64,000 nucleotides of DNA from Streptomyces sp. BK340. GTDB taxonomy: Bacteria; Actinomycetota; Actinomycetes; Streptomycetales; Streptomycetaceae. The DNA is taken from positions 54,986 through 118,985 of the forward strand of contig NZ_VISR01000033.1 in NCBI RefSeq assembly GCF_007827595.1, read 5' to 3'. Positions 44,637-53,241 of this stretch are shown piece after piece. The stretch's first letter is position 1, and the number at the start of each line of letters is the position of its first letter. Under the pieces are notes generated by a model that saw only the letters and a list, made by a program, of their open reading frames with translations, ran no database searches and was not told the DNA's origin. The translations under genes were made by a program, and so were the position numbers.

Positions 44637-45323
44637 ATGAACCGTCACCGACGCCCACGCCGTCGGGCCCCGTGGATCGCGGGCGGTGCCGCCGTGCTCG
44701 TCCTCGGCGGCGTCGGCGTCTGGGCGTTGGTGACGCAGGAGCACGGGACGCACCGCCCGCCGCCGACGGGCATGACACAGCCCACGCCGACGCGTACGGC
44801 GGCACCGACGCAGACGCCGACCCGCACGCCTACGCCCACGCCTACGCCCACGGCGACCCCCCGGCCCCGGCAGTCGGCGACGTCGCCCAGCCGGCCCCCG
44901 CCGACGCTGGGCACGACGACAGCCGCCCCGCCGCCCCCACCGAAGCCGGAGGTGACACGGAGGCAGCCCTCGGCCCCCAGGCCATCGGCGACGACGGCAC
45001 CGAAGTCCACACCGGCGTCACCGCCGTCATCGCCGCCGCCCCCCTCAGTACCGCCATCACCTCCCTCACGGCCATCGTCCTCAGCACCGCCGTCCCCCTC
45101 GTCGTCCTCGTCGCCTCCGTCACGGCTGACAGCGCAGTCGACACGGTGGTACACGAGTCCGCTGGCGACGGCTGCTGCTCAGCGCATGGCCGCCGCCCAT
45201 GTGGTCGGCGACCCCGCCTGCTCACTGTCGGCCGTAGGCCAGCCAGATCCGGCGTTGCTCCCAGCGGGCCTCACAGCGGTGGGCACCGGGCAGGCCGGCA
45301 TCTACTGGTGCCTGATCTGGTAG
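44637..45323 (+). CDS. membrane-anchored proline/threonine-rich protein
   Basis: A 228-residue protein with a basic N-terminus and one membrane segment (APWIAGGAAVLVLGGVGVWALV). About 130 residues of Pro/Thr/Ser-rich low complexity follow. The C-terminus is short and globular-looking, with two Cys (GDPACSLSAVGQPD and GQAGIYWCLIW). The layout suggests a wall-spanning stalk carrying a small extracellular domain. Low complexity allows other frames to look open, but the N-terminus and C-terminus support this one. Confidence 0.55.
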   Translation: MNRHRRPRRRAPWIAGGAAVLVLGGVGVWALVTQEHGTHRPPPTGMTQPTPTRTAAPTQTPTRTPTPTPTPTATPRPRQSATSPSRPPPTLGTTTAAPPPPPKPEVTRRQPSAPRPSATTAPKSTPASPPSSPPPPSVPPSPPSRPSSSAPPSPSSSSSPPSRLTAQSTRWYTSPLATAAAQRMAAAHVVGDPACSLSAVGQPDPALLPAGLTAVGTGQAGIYWCLIW

Positions 45324-45706
45324 CCCCGGGGACTGGGGCTGGGGGGGACCGCGCCGGCCATCGCGACAGTGGCTACCAGGAGCGTCTGATCGCCACAGAT
45401 GGGCCGACGGCCGTGTCCGCGAGGCGTCTCTCCCTGACAGCCGCTCAGCTCCTTGCGTACTTGCCCGCTGCCGAATGGGCGACGATAAATCAGATAATCA
45501 TCATCCGAATCTGTTTCGGCGTAACTCCCCTTCTCTGCATGGAATTTGAAGCGCATTCATCGGTGCGGGCGGGTGCCGCCTGATCCCTCATTCGGCCCCC
45601 TGGGGCCATTTTTCCGGTATGTGCGATAGGGCGGCCATGGAGATAGTGAGTGCGTTGAGTCCGTGCCGACTGCCCCGGCCGACCCTTCTCAGACGGGAGA
45701 AGTTGC
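45324..45706. other. 383-bp intergenic region with an AT-rich promoter-like stretch
   Basis: No gene is supported. The stretch around 45480-45560 is clearly less GC-rich than its surroundings (for example GATAAATCAGATAATCATC) and lies about 150-220 bp upstream of the glycine-repeat gene. It may hold that gene's regulatory region. Confidence 0.4.
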
Positions 45707-46510
45707 ATGCGCAAGACCCGGTCCACCGCTGTCACCGCGGCCGCCGTGGCCCTGGCCGCGGGCGGCATCACCTACGCCTCGGCCTACTCCGGGCCGACAA
45801 CCCATGCGCCGGCGGCCCACACGCCCGCGGCTCATGCGCCGGCCGCCCAGCAGTCGGATACCCCCACCGATTCTTTCCGCGGCACCGGCACTGGCACCGG
45901 CGCGGGTACCGACACCGACACCGACACGGGTGCCGGCGGAGTGCCCGGCCCTGACACCGGTACTGGCGGCGCTCCCGGCGCCGTCGCCGGCGGTGGCACC
46001 GGCACCGGCTCCGGAAACGTCGGCGGCAACGGCGTCATCGGTGGCTCCGGCGTCATCGGCGGCTCTGGTGTCATCGGTGGCTCTGGTGTCATTGGTGGCA
46101 CCGGTGTCGTCGGCGGTACCAGCGCCGGAAAGGGCAATGAGGGTGTCATCGGCGTCGGGGGAGTTGCCGGCAATGTGGGCAACTTCGGCCACAAGAACGA
46201 GGGCAACCGGGGTCATGAGGAGGAGGAAGAAGGCCGGATCCAGATCAACGAGCGGACGTACAGCAGCCACCCGGGTGACTGCATCACCGTGGCTCTCCTG
46301 AACGCCGCGTCCTTGAACATCCGCAACGACAGCCGTCGTGCCATCGACGTGTTCGACGGACCCGTCTGCGACAGCGGTGCTCCCCTCGCCACGGTAGGCC
46401 CCCATGACGACGCCTTCGGCGTGACACCCACCGGCAACGGCAACTTGGCCAGCTTCTGGGTGATCGACGAGCGTCGGCGCGATCGTGATCACGATCGGGA
46501 CGACTGGTGA
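45707..46510 (+). CDS. secreted glycine-repeat protein with conserved C-terminal domain
   Basis: The 267-residue protein has a signal peptide (RSTAVTAAAVALAAGGITYA). An Ala/Pro/His segment (AAHTPAAHAPAAQ) and a Gly/Thr/Asp-rich stretch follow, then five hexapeptide repeats of the type GVIGGS at about residues 109-138. A basic-acidic linker leads to a C-terminal domain of about 80 residues (SSHPGDCITVALLNAASLNI, DVFDGPVCDSGAPLATVGP) with two Cys. It resembles a surface or structural protein with an elastic repeat region. No enzymatic motif is seen. The start follows a GGGAGAAG ribosome site. Confidence 0.75.
   Translation: MRKTRSTAVTAAAVALAAGGITYASAYSGPTTHAPAAHTPAAHAPAAQQSDTPTDSFRGTGTGTGAGTDTDTDTGAGGVPGPDTGTGGAPGAVAGGGTGTGSGNVGGNGVIGGSGVIGGSGVIGGSGVIGGTGVVGGTSAGKGNEGVIGVGGVAGNVGNFGHKNEGNRGHEEEEEGRIQINERTYSSHPGDCITVALLNAASLNIRNDSRRAIDVFDGPVCDSGAPLATVGPHDDAFGVTPTGNGNLASFWVIDERRRDRDHDRDDW
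46031..46120 (+). repeat. five 18-bp in-frame tandem repeats
   Basis: Units of the form GGYGTCATYGGYGGCTCY encode Gly-Val-Ile-Gly-Gly-Ser/Thr. The third-position changes between units suggest that the repeat is maintained by protein-level selection rather than being a fresh slippage product. Confidence 0.85.
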
Positions 46511-46535
46511 GCCGGCAGCGGGGACCGAACGAGGC

Positions 46536-46780
46536 TCAGGAAGCCTGCGGGGCGGAGTAGGTCCACCCGGGCGGCCGTTGCTCGAACGTGGTGCACCGTC
46601 CGCCGCCCCTGCTCGTCCCGATCGCCGGGTGCAGGCGCTGCGCTCGGTGACTGACGGCGATCACGTCACCCAGGCGGCGCAGGCTCAGGTCCGCGATGCC
46701 GTGTGCTGCGACGTGAACGACGGCCGCATGCACCAACCGTGCGCGCCGGTCGCCGGCTGTGCGTTGCACGGCTTCGTCCC
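46536..46780 (-). pseudogene. TetR-family regulator remnant (HTH only)
   Basis: The minus strand reads RLVHAAVVHVAAHGIADLSL, then RRLGDVIAVSHRA. This is the N-terminal helix-turn-helix of a TetR regulator up to the recognition helix. The expected next helix (LLYHF-type) is not present; the frame continues with unrelated residues and stops at 46536. No ligand-binding domain remains. The region 46511-46869 otherwise holds no gene. Confidence 0.55.
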
Positions 46781-46869
46781 CGGGATGCGAGGCGCCCGTA
46801 TTCACCACGCCACAGCCCCAGCCGCGGCGCACCTACGCCTGGGTGCGCGCCCTTCTCGCGACCGACCGC

Positions 46870-47295
46870 TCAGTCGAGACAGAACTCGTTGCCCTCGACG
46901 TCCTGCATCAGGATGCACGAATCGTTGCCGTCGTACAGAAGTCGCACGCGTACCGCGCCGATCGCGAGCAGTCGTGTGCACTCGGCTTCGAGCGTGGCGA
47001 GGCGCTCCTCACCCACGAGCCCCGTGCCGACCCGCACATCGAGATGCACGCGATTCTTGACCACTTTCCCCTCGGGAACGCGCTGGAAGAACAGCCGCGG
47101 GCCCACACCTGAGGGGTCACTGCAGGCGAACCATGAACCCCGATCCTCAGGAGGCCGGGAGCGGTCGAAATCGTCCCAAGTGTCGAACCCCTTCGGCGGC
47201 GAGACGACGTACCCCAACACCTCGCACCAAAAGCGAGCGACGCGCTCAGGTTCTGCGCAGTCGAAGGTGACTTGGAACTGCTTGATCGATGACAC
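46870..47295 (-). CDS. VOC/glyoxalase-like protein
   Basis: A 141-residue protein with the VOC beta-alpha-beta pattern: QFQVTFDCAEPERVARFWCE, VLGYVVSPP, then LFFQRVPEGKVVKNRVHLDV and ILMQDVEGNEFCLD. This is the Glyoxalase_6 type, in which the C-terminal 'D.EGNEFCL' carries a metal-ligand Glu. Substrate unknown. Confidence 0.85.
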   Translation of the reverse strand: MSSIKQFQVTFDCAEPERVARFWCEVLGYVVSPPKGFDTWDDFDRSRPPEDRGSWFACSDPSGVGPRLFFQRVPEGKVVKNRVHLDVRVGTGLVGEERLATLEAECTRLLAIGAVRVRLLYDGNDSCILMQDVEGNEFCLD

Positions 47296-47409
47296 GGGTG
47301 CACCATAACAGGGGGACTCTGACGCTCATCTCCCGGCAGGGATCTGCATGTTGACGGCAGGATGGTCCTCGCGAGCCGCCGCGTCTGCTTCGCATACTGG
47401 GCGGCATGG

Positions 47410-47910
47410 CTACCTATGGAGCACCAGGTCGCGCTCGTACCACGTGCCGTCCTTACCACCGAGGTCAATCGGGTCGGCCGGGCCAACCGGAGCGAAACCC
47501 GCCTTGGCGAGCACCCTCTGGGACGCGGTGTTGCCGTGGGAGGTGGCCGCCCGCAGTGTGCGCAGCCCGTGCCGCGCCGCCGCCAGCCGGCACAGCTCCC
47601 GGACGGTCGCGGTCGCCACACCGCGGCCGGTGACATGCTGCGCGACCCTGTAGCCGAGCTCGGCCGTGCCGTCCTCGAAGTCGTACAGGTTGAACCGGCC
47701 CAGTACCGAGCCATCCTCGGCGACGAGCACGTAGAAGGCGCTGATGCCGGCCTCTTGCTCAGTCAGCAAGGCGCTGTACCGGTCGGTGAACTGGTCGAAG
47801 AACTCGTCACCGCGGTCGGAGACCGAGGCGGCGAAGTAGGCGCGGTTCGCAAGCTCGAAGGCCAGGACCGCGGCGGCATCGCCGGCTTGCAGTCGCTTCA
47901 GCTCAGGCAC
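47410..47910 (-). CDS. GNAT-family N-acetyltransferase (RimJ-like)
   Basis: The 166-residue protein starts with GTG (PELKRLQAGDAAAVLAFEL). It has VLVAEDGSVLGRFNLYDF, the acetyl-CoA region AELGYRVAQHVTGRGVATATVREL and TSHGNTASQRVLAKAGFAPVG. This matches RimJ/RimL-type acetyltransferases that modify amino termini or small molecules. The longer upstream frame is judged non-coding. Confidence 0.85.
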   Translation of the reverse strand: MPELKRLQAGDAAAVLAFELANRAYFAASVSDRGDEFFDQFTDRYSALLTEQEAGISAFYVLVAEDGSVLGRFNLYDFEDGTAELGYRVAQHVTGRGVATATVRELCRLAAARHGLRTLRAATSHGNTASQRVLAKAGFAPVGPADPIDLGGKDGTWYERDLVLHR

Positions 47911-48009
47911 CGCCCGACTGTACCCGGACGGCGCGCCGAGGCCACCCGGGTTTCCGCCACCGGCAGTCGGTCCCAAGAGCAGGGCACACAACGCTCCACG
48001 GCTGAAGTG

Positions 48010-48888
48010 CTAACCGGCTTCAGGCGCGTTGCCGGAGAGTCTGTACCCGGTGAAGTAGGTGACCGGGAGGTATCCGATGCGCTGGTAGAGGGCGTTGCTG
48101 GTGGTGTTGGCCGGGTTCGTGAACAGGACCACGTCCGTCGCGCCGGCGGCCAGTGCGGCCCGGCTCACCTCGACCGTCACGGCGCCCGCGTAGCCGAGAC
48201 CCCGGAGGTGAGCCGGAGTGTAGACGGGGTCGACCCGGATCATGCCGCCGACCATCGAAGTCGAGCCTGCCATGGAGACGGGAGTGCCGGCCGGGGCCTC
48301 CCAGAACGTGAAGTGCTTGTCGGCGAAGCGTGACTTGGCCCAGGATTCGGCGTCCAGGGTGGGGGCTTCTCCGACGTCGGCGGCGAACTCGTTGCACCAG
48401 TGGATGAGTTGCTCATGGTCCTGCGCGCCCAGGACGCGACCCCGGCCGTCCGGGCGCGGCTCCGGCGGGGTGAGCGTGCCGAGCCGGTAGAGACGTCCCC
48501 GCCAGTCGCGTACCGGCGCTGTGCCGGTGTGCCGCTGCCATGCCTCGGCGAACGCCGTGGCGGTGTCGTGGTCCGCGGTGACGCCGGAGAAGGAGTGACC
48601 GAGGTCGGCCAGATGGGCGGCGAGGGCGTCGGCCTGCTCGGGGGAGAGGGGGGTGAGGGTCAGGCGCTGGGTCGCAAGGCGGTAGAAGATGGCGCGCACC
48701 TCGCCCGACTGCTCGAGGTGGCCGAAGACCGCGGCCCCGGCGCCGTATGCGTCCGCCCCATGCCTCCGCAGTCTTTCGATCACCGTCAGCGGCGTGTTGT
48801 GCAGGGCGGGGCGCGAACGCAGGAACTCTCCGGCCCGGGCGAGAAAGTCGTCGATGTCTTCGGTGAGGTGCCAGTCATCCAGACGCAT
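48010..48888 (-). CDS. GNAT-family N-acetyltransferase, two-lobed
   Basis: A 292-residue protein. The N-terminal half (about 1-130) is a degenerate lobe; the C-terminal half has MIRVDPVYTPAHLRGLGYAGAVTVEVSR (acetyl-CoA motif) and VVLFTNPANTTSNALYQRIGYLPV. This is the usual layout of double-GNAT or FR47-like proteins. Substrate unknown. Confidence 0.85.
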   Translation of the reverse strand: MRLDDWHLTEDIDDFLARAGEFLRSRPALHNTPLTVIERLRRHGADAYGAGAAVFGHLEQSGEVRAIFYRLATQRLTLTPLSPEQADALAAHLADLGHSFSGVTADHDTATAFAEAWQRHTGTAPVRDWRGRLYRLGTLTPPEPRPDGRGRVLGAQDHEQLIHWCNEFAADVGEAPTLDAESWAKSRFADKHFTFWEAPAGTPVSMAGSTSMVGGMIRVDPVYTPAHLRGLGYAGAVTVEVSRAALAAGATDVVLFTNPANTTSNALYQRIGYLPVTYFTGYRLSGNAPEAG

Positions 48889-49218
48889 GCTTCATGATCC
48901 CTGATGCACTCGGCTCGGGGAAGCGCGTTCCCGGAGACGAGCCGACGCCACGACGGCGGCCCCTGACGTGCCGCCGCTGCGGGGCCCGGACGTCTGCCGG
49001 CACCAACCCCGCCCGTGACATCGCCGGCACCTCCGAACGCTGCTCAGGAGGAAACAGAAAATCGGTTGCCTGTTGGCGAAGGTGGTGGATGCAATGTCCG
49101 GCATGGTCACCCAGGTGCGCCCGCCACGGCGAGATGAGACGAACGCGTGCCACCGGGCCCTGCCACTCCGCGATTTGGGCCAACTCCATCCGAATCGCCA
49201 GTGGGGAGGACCCCACGT
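48889..49218. other. 330-bp divergent intergenic region, no gene seen
   Basis: It separates the GNAT gene from the LivJ-like gene. Short frames show no family resemblance. A GGGGAGG ribosome site for the rightward gene lies at its end. Confidence 0.45.
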
Positions 49219-50331
49219 ATGAATACGCCACCCCCGCCACCTGGGGCGGAGCGGACTGACGGCTCACCCGTCCGGATCGGCGCTCTCGTTCCGCTGACCC
49301 GGCCTGGCTGGGTCGAGGCAGGCCGACACCTGCTCGCCGGACTCGAGCTGGCCGTTGACGAAGTCAACGACGCCGGCGGGATCGCCGGAAGGCCACTCGA
49401 ACTGGTGGTACGAGACACCGCGGCTGATCCGCAGAGGGCCGCTGCGGCCGTGGACGAACTGGCTCGCCTGGGCGTGGCCGCCTTGGCGGGGGAGTACCAC
49501 AGCGTCGTCGCTCGCGCCGCTGCCGCCAGGGCCGACGCCCTCGGTCTGCCCTTCCTCTGCTCGTCAGCGGTTCTCGACGCGCTCACCGAACGGCCGACGG
49601 AATGGGTCGCGCGCCTCGCCCCGGCGCAGTCCCACGGCTGGCAGATCTACGCGGACTTCCTCCTCGGGGCGGGCCACAGCCGAATCGCCGTAGCAGCCCA
49701 GCCGAGTGTCTACTGGGCCTCCGGAACCCGCATCCTGCGGGACCACCTCACTCCACGCGGCGGCACCGTCATCGAACTCGACGTGCCCGCGCCAGACCCC
49801 ACGGCCTTGTGCGACGAACTCGTCGAGAATCGCGCAACAGCACTCCTGCTGCTGGTCGGGCACCCGGAGCCGGCCGTGCCGATCGTCAAGGCCGTCCGCC
49901 ACGACGAGCGTCTTGCCGAGATCATGATCGGCGCTCCGGCCGGGCAACCGGAGTTCGCCGAATGGCCGACGTTGCTGGGCGGCGACGGCGCCGCGATCCC
50001 GTTCTTGCGCTACCTCCCCGAGCGCCTCAGCCCACTCGGTGTACGAGTCGGGACGGCCCTGCGCGAGCGGCTGGCCGAAGCGCCCTCCTTCGTCGCCTTC
50101 GAGGGCTACGACACGGTCGCCCTCCTCGCCGACGTGCTGCGTTCTCACGGCACGGACCGGGCGCGCACTGCGGAATCCTGGTCGCGCGTCGCATTCGAGG
50201 GCACCCGCGGGAAGATCCGGTTCTCCCGCACCCCAGGCATCAGTGTCTCGCAATGGGCTTGGCCGCCGGTCCAGGTCGTCGACCGAGATCCGGCGGAACC
50301 CGATCGCTTCCGAATCCTTCACACCGGCTGA
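49219..50331 (+). CDS. LivJ-like (Peripla_BP_6) ligand-binding protein without signal peptide
   Basis: The 370-residue protein follows the branched-chain amino-acid receptor fold: VRIGALVPLTRPGWVEAGRH, LAGLELAVDEVNDAGGIAGR, LELVVRDTAADPQRAAAAVD and the C-terminal VAFEGYDTVALLADVLRSHG. The N-terminus is Pro-rich (MNTPPPPPGAER) with no signal sequence or lipobox, and no ABC permease genes flank it. It may be a cytoplasmic amide-sensor (AmiC-like) protein rather than a transporter subunit. GGGGAGG lies upstream of the ATG. Confidence 0.82.
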   Translation: MNTPPPPPGAERTDGSPVRIGALVPLTRPGWVEAGRHLLAGLELAVDEVNDAGGIAGRPLELVVRDTAADPQRAAAAVDELARLGVAALAGEYHSVVARAAAARADALGLPFLCSSAVLDALTERPTEWVARLAPAQSHGWQIYADFLLGAGHSRIAVAAQPSVYWASGTRILRDHLTPRGGTVIELDVPAPDPTALCDELVENRATALLLLVGHPEPAVPIVKAVRHDERLAEIMIGAPAGQPEFAEWPTLLGGDGAAIPFLRYLPERLSPLGVRVGTALRERLAEAPSFVAFEGYDTVALLADVLRSHGTDRARTAESWSRVAFEGTRGKIRFSRTPGISVSQWAWPPVQVVDRDPAEPDRFRILHTG

Positions 50332-50511
50332 GACGGCGCGGAGGCCGGACCGGGAGCGCGTCCGTGCACTCGTCAGCCCCACGGGCCCGTGCCCGCCAGG
50401 CCGAGTGCGCCCCCTGCCGCGATGAGTTCCGGCCGGGCCACGAGTCTCTTGTGGTGACCGTCGTAGGACGGCGTACGACGCTGCCCTGCACCAGACACCA
50501 CGGAGGACACC

Positions 50512-51294
50512 ATGACGACCACGCCGAGTGACCAGACCCCCGCGCTGCCCGGACGCCCGCCCGTCGTCGACCTGGCCACCTGGCAGGCCGCCCGTGACGA
50601 GCTCCTGGTCCGCGAGAAGGCTTACACCCACGAGGGCGACGCCCTCGCCGCGGCCCGCCGCCGGCTGCCGATGGTGGAGTTCGACGGAAGGGCCGAAGTC
50701 GTCGGACCCGACGGCCCGGTCCCGTTCCTGGACCTGTTCCAGGGCCGCGACGAGCTCGTGGTCTACAAGCACATGTGGTACGACGGCGCGCCGCCCCAGG
50801 GGCAGTGCGAGGGCTGCACCACCACGGCCTGGCACCTGAAGGACGCCGTCTACCTCAACGCCCGCGGCGTCTCGTTCGCCGTCCTGACCACGGGCCAGTG
50901 GGACGAGGTCGCCTCCTACGTCGAGTTCATGGGCTACACCCAGCCCTGGTACTCGGTACGCGACGTGGAGGGACCGGTCGGCGGCGACATGGGTTACCTC
51001 ACCTGCTTCCTGCGCGTCGGCGACCGCGTGTTCCTCACGTACTCCACGACGGGCCGTGGCAACGAGCGGGTCAACGGGTCCCTGGGTCTGCTCGACATGA
51101 CGCCCTACGGCCGCGGCGAGGCGTGGGAGGACAACCCCGAGGGCCGGCCCGAAGGCGGCAGCCCGTGCTGGTCCTGGCGCTCGGACGCGGACGGGAACGC
51201 CACCTGGGGCCCCACCAGCCGACCCGTACCGCAGTGGACCCGCCCCGGCGCGACCCCCGTGGAGACCCTCGGCCGCCACGGCCACCACCACTGA
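50512..51294 (+). CDS. DUF899-family thioredoxin-like protein
   Basis: A 260-residue protein with the DUF899 pattern: ARDELLVREKAYTHEGDALA, ARRRLPMVEFDGRAEVVGPD, LVVYKHMWY and CEGCTTTAWHLKD, where the CxxC-like site stands. FLTYSTTGRGNERVNGSLGL follows. This matches DUF899 proteins, predicted to be thioredoxin-fold redox proteins of unknown target. Its own ATG lies after GGAGGACACC. Confidence 0.88.
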   Translation: MTTTPSDQTPALPGRPPVVDLATWQAARDELLVREKAYTHEGDALAAARRRLPMVEFDGRAEVVGPDGPVPFLDLFQGRDELVVYKHMWYDGAPPQGQCEGCTTTAWHLKDAVYLNARGVSFAVLTTGQWDEVASYVEFMGYTQPWYSVRDVEGPVGGDMGYLTCFLRVGDRVFLTYSTTGRGNERVNGSLGLLDMTPYGRGEAWEDNPEGRPEGGSPCWSWRSDADGNATWGPTSRPVPQWTRPGATPVETLGRHGHHH

Positions 51295-51397
51295 CGAGCC
51301 TCGCCGGCGGCGTCGGCGGAGGTGTCGGCGGCGTGCACTACTGGTCGGACGGTACCAGGATCAATGTCAGTGCAGCCGTGCAGCCGTGCCGTGCCTC

Positions 51398-52240
51398 CTA
51401 CGGGTGTTCGCGGAGCTGGAGGAGGCCGCCGAGTGAGAAGCACAGGGCGCCAGTGAGGGTGCCCCAGTTGGCGATGCCGGCACTGACCAGACTTCCGGTG
51501 GCGGGGCGGGTGAACGCGGCGACCGCTGAGACCATGAACAGGACGGACCCGAACTGGTTCACAGCGACGATCCACCAGCCGAGGCTGTGTGGGCGGACGC
51601 AGGGCCGACCGTGGCAGATCTCGACGAAGCCCAGGTGCCCGGAGACCAGGAAGAACACACAGCCGACCAGGTCGGGCGCCCAGATCAGCCGGTTGACCTG
51701 CTGGACGCTCAGACCCCGCAGGAACGAGTCCAGCAGCGAGACGGCGAAGACGAGGGTGCCCACGAAGAGGACGAACGCGCTCAGCCAGTCCACCCGCATC
51801 GGCTCGTAGCTCCACCACCGCCATCGGCGGGTGATCAGTCGGCCTTCGCCGCCGGCGACGTGGCGGGGCGAGTTGATCACCTGAAGCAGTGAGACGTACC
51901 CGCCGGTGTTGAAGAACAAGCCGCCCACGAAGTAGATGGAGGCGCACGTGGTGGCGTCGCCCGAGCCGAACTGGGCAACAGCGGCGCCGGCGGCGAAGAG
52001 GGCTCCGCCGACGACGAAGGCGAGCGCCGCGATGACATTGAGTCTGCGCAGTCGACCGATGGCAACGGCATCCGCACTGGTGGGCCGGCTGTCCGCCGCA
52101 CCGGGCGGACGGACGGCGAGCGTTCCACGCCGACGCGCGCTCCGCGAGTCCCACACTGCGGTGCCGCCACCGGGAGGATGCCAAGTAAGCCTGGTGGTGA
52201 ACGGTCCCGCGCCCTCGGCGCGCTGCTGCGGCTGCCCCAC
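51398..52240 (-). CDS. multi-pass membrane protein, YrhK-like/unknown
   Basis: The 280-residue protein has a conserved-looking N-terminal segment (TTRLTWHPPGGGTAVWDSR). Six hydrophobic segments follow (about residues 67-88, 98-120, 150-172, 187-203, 220-243, 252-275), with aromatic-rich loops (RRWRWWSYEP). It looks like the hypothetical integral membrane proteins common in Streptomyces. The start is GTG. No function is assigned. Confidence 0.72.
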   Translation of the reverse strand: MGQPQQRAEGAGPFTTRLTWHPPGGGTAVWDSRSARRRGTLAVRPPGAADSRPTSADAVAIGRLRRLNVIAALAFVVGGALFAAGAAVAQFGSGDATTCASIYFVGGLFFNTGGYVSLLQVINSPRHVAGGEGRLITRRWRWWSYEPMRVDWLSAFVLFVGTLVFAVSLLDSFLRGLSVQQVNRLIWAPDLVGCVFFLVSGHLGFVEICHGRPCVRPHSLGWWIVAVNQFGSVLFMVSAVAAFTRPATGSLVSAGIANWGTLTGALCFSLGGLLQLREHP

Positions 52241-52540
52241 GGGCCGAGCCTAGACCGGAGACAGCGCTGGAAGGTGCGGGAAACGCCGTGCTGCCGGGGC
52301 GTGGGAAGGCCTGCGGGGGCAGGTCGGATCGGGTTCGAGGTTGCCGCCGCGGTCAGGGCGCGTTCCTGTCCGTGCGCGGGTGCGCGCCCTCGAACCAGGT
52401 CACTCGAACCTGACCGAAGCTACCGTTCACCTGAAGTCGCGCCTCCTCCGACCTTCGACGCCTTGACTCATCGCCCCCGGAAAACGTGTGTGCGAACGGG
52501 ATCTCGGCCGTGCCAGGATGGCGACAGGAAGCGAGGTCTC
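52241..52540. other. divergent intergenic region, no gene seen
   Basis: About 300 bp between the membrane protein and the TOPRIM gene. No repeat, RNA gene or operator is evident. Confidence 0.45.
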
Positions 52541-53200
52541 GTGGACGAGTTGAGGCGATTCCGTCTGGCGCTGACGGCGTGGGCGGCCGGCGGAGCGGAG
52601 GCGGATGCGGCCGCCGCGGCGGCACGGGAACTGGCCGACGGCGGCCGTGTGCGGACGATCGTACTCGTCGAGGGGACCAGTGATCAGGCCGCGCTCGAAG
52701 CGCTGGCCACCCGCTACGGCCGCGATCTCGGCACAGAGGGCGTCGCGGTGGTTTCGCTCGGCGGTGCGACGAACATCGGGCGTTTCCTGGACGTGTGTGG
52801 TCCTCCGGGGCTGGGCCTCCCACTGGCCGGTCTCTACGACATAGGCGAGGAGCGGCACTTCCGGCGTCATCTCGAGCGGGTCGGGCTCGGATCCGAGCTC
52901 CCGCACGCCGAACTGGAGACAGCAGGGTTCCATGTGTGCGTCGCCGATCTGGAGGACGAGCTGATCCGGGCTGTCGGGGCCGATGACGTGCAGCAGGTGA
53001 TCGAGGCCCAGGGCGAGATGCGGCCCTTCCGCACCTTCCAGAGCCAGCCGGCCCAGCGGGAACGGCCCGTGGAACACCAACTGCGGCGCTTCATGGGTAC
53101 GCACAGCGGCCGCAAGGCACTCTACGCGCAGGCGCTCGTCACGCACTTGCACCTCGACTGCGTTCCCCGGCCGCTGGAGCGTCTCCTCACGCACGTCTGA
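52541..53200 (+). CDS. stand-alone TOPRIM-domain protein
   Basis: The 219-residue protein starts with GTG (DELRRFRLALTAWAAGGAEA). It has the TOPRIM motifs: catalytic Glu in RTIVLVEGTSDQAALEALA, GGATNIGRFLDV and the acidic pair in CVADLEDELIRAVG. The C-terminal helical region includes HQLRRFMGTHSGRKALYAQA. It resembles the TOPRIM part of OLD-family nucleases but has no ATPase domain and no adjacent ATPase gene. Predicted role is nuclease or nucleotidyl transfer in DNA/RNA handling; details unknown. Confidence 0.82.
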   Translation: MDELRRFRLALTAWAAGGAEADAAAAAARELADGGRVRTIVLVEGTSDQAALEALATRYGRDLGTEGVAVVSLGGATNIGRFLDVCGPPGLGLPLAGLYDIGEERHFRRHLERVGLGSELPHAELETAGFHVCVADLEDELIRAVGADDVQQVIEAQGEMRPFRTFQSQPAQRERPVEHQLRRFMGTHSGRKALYAQALVTHLHLDCVPRPLERLLTHV

Positions 53201-53241
53201 GAGAACATTTCGATCAGGTGCAGGTGTGTTTGACAATGGCG

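Noticed and set aside
45302..45556. 84-residue minus-strand frame in the AT-richer region
   Set aside because: No ribosome site or family resemblance; it overlaps the likely promoter of the glycine-repeat gene.
46021..46130. CRISPR-like array at the 18-bp repeats
   Set aside because: The repeats are contiguous, in frame and without spacers; they encode a hexapeptide repeat.
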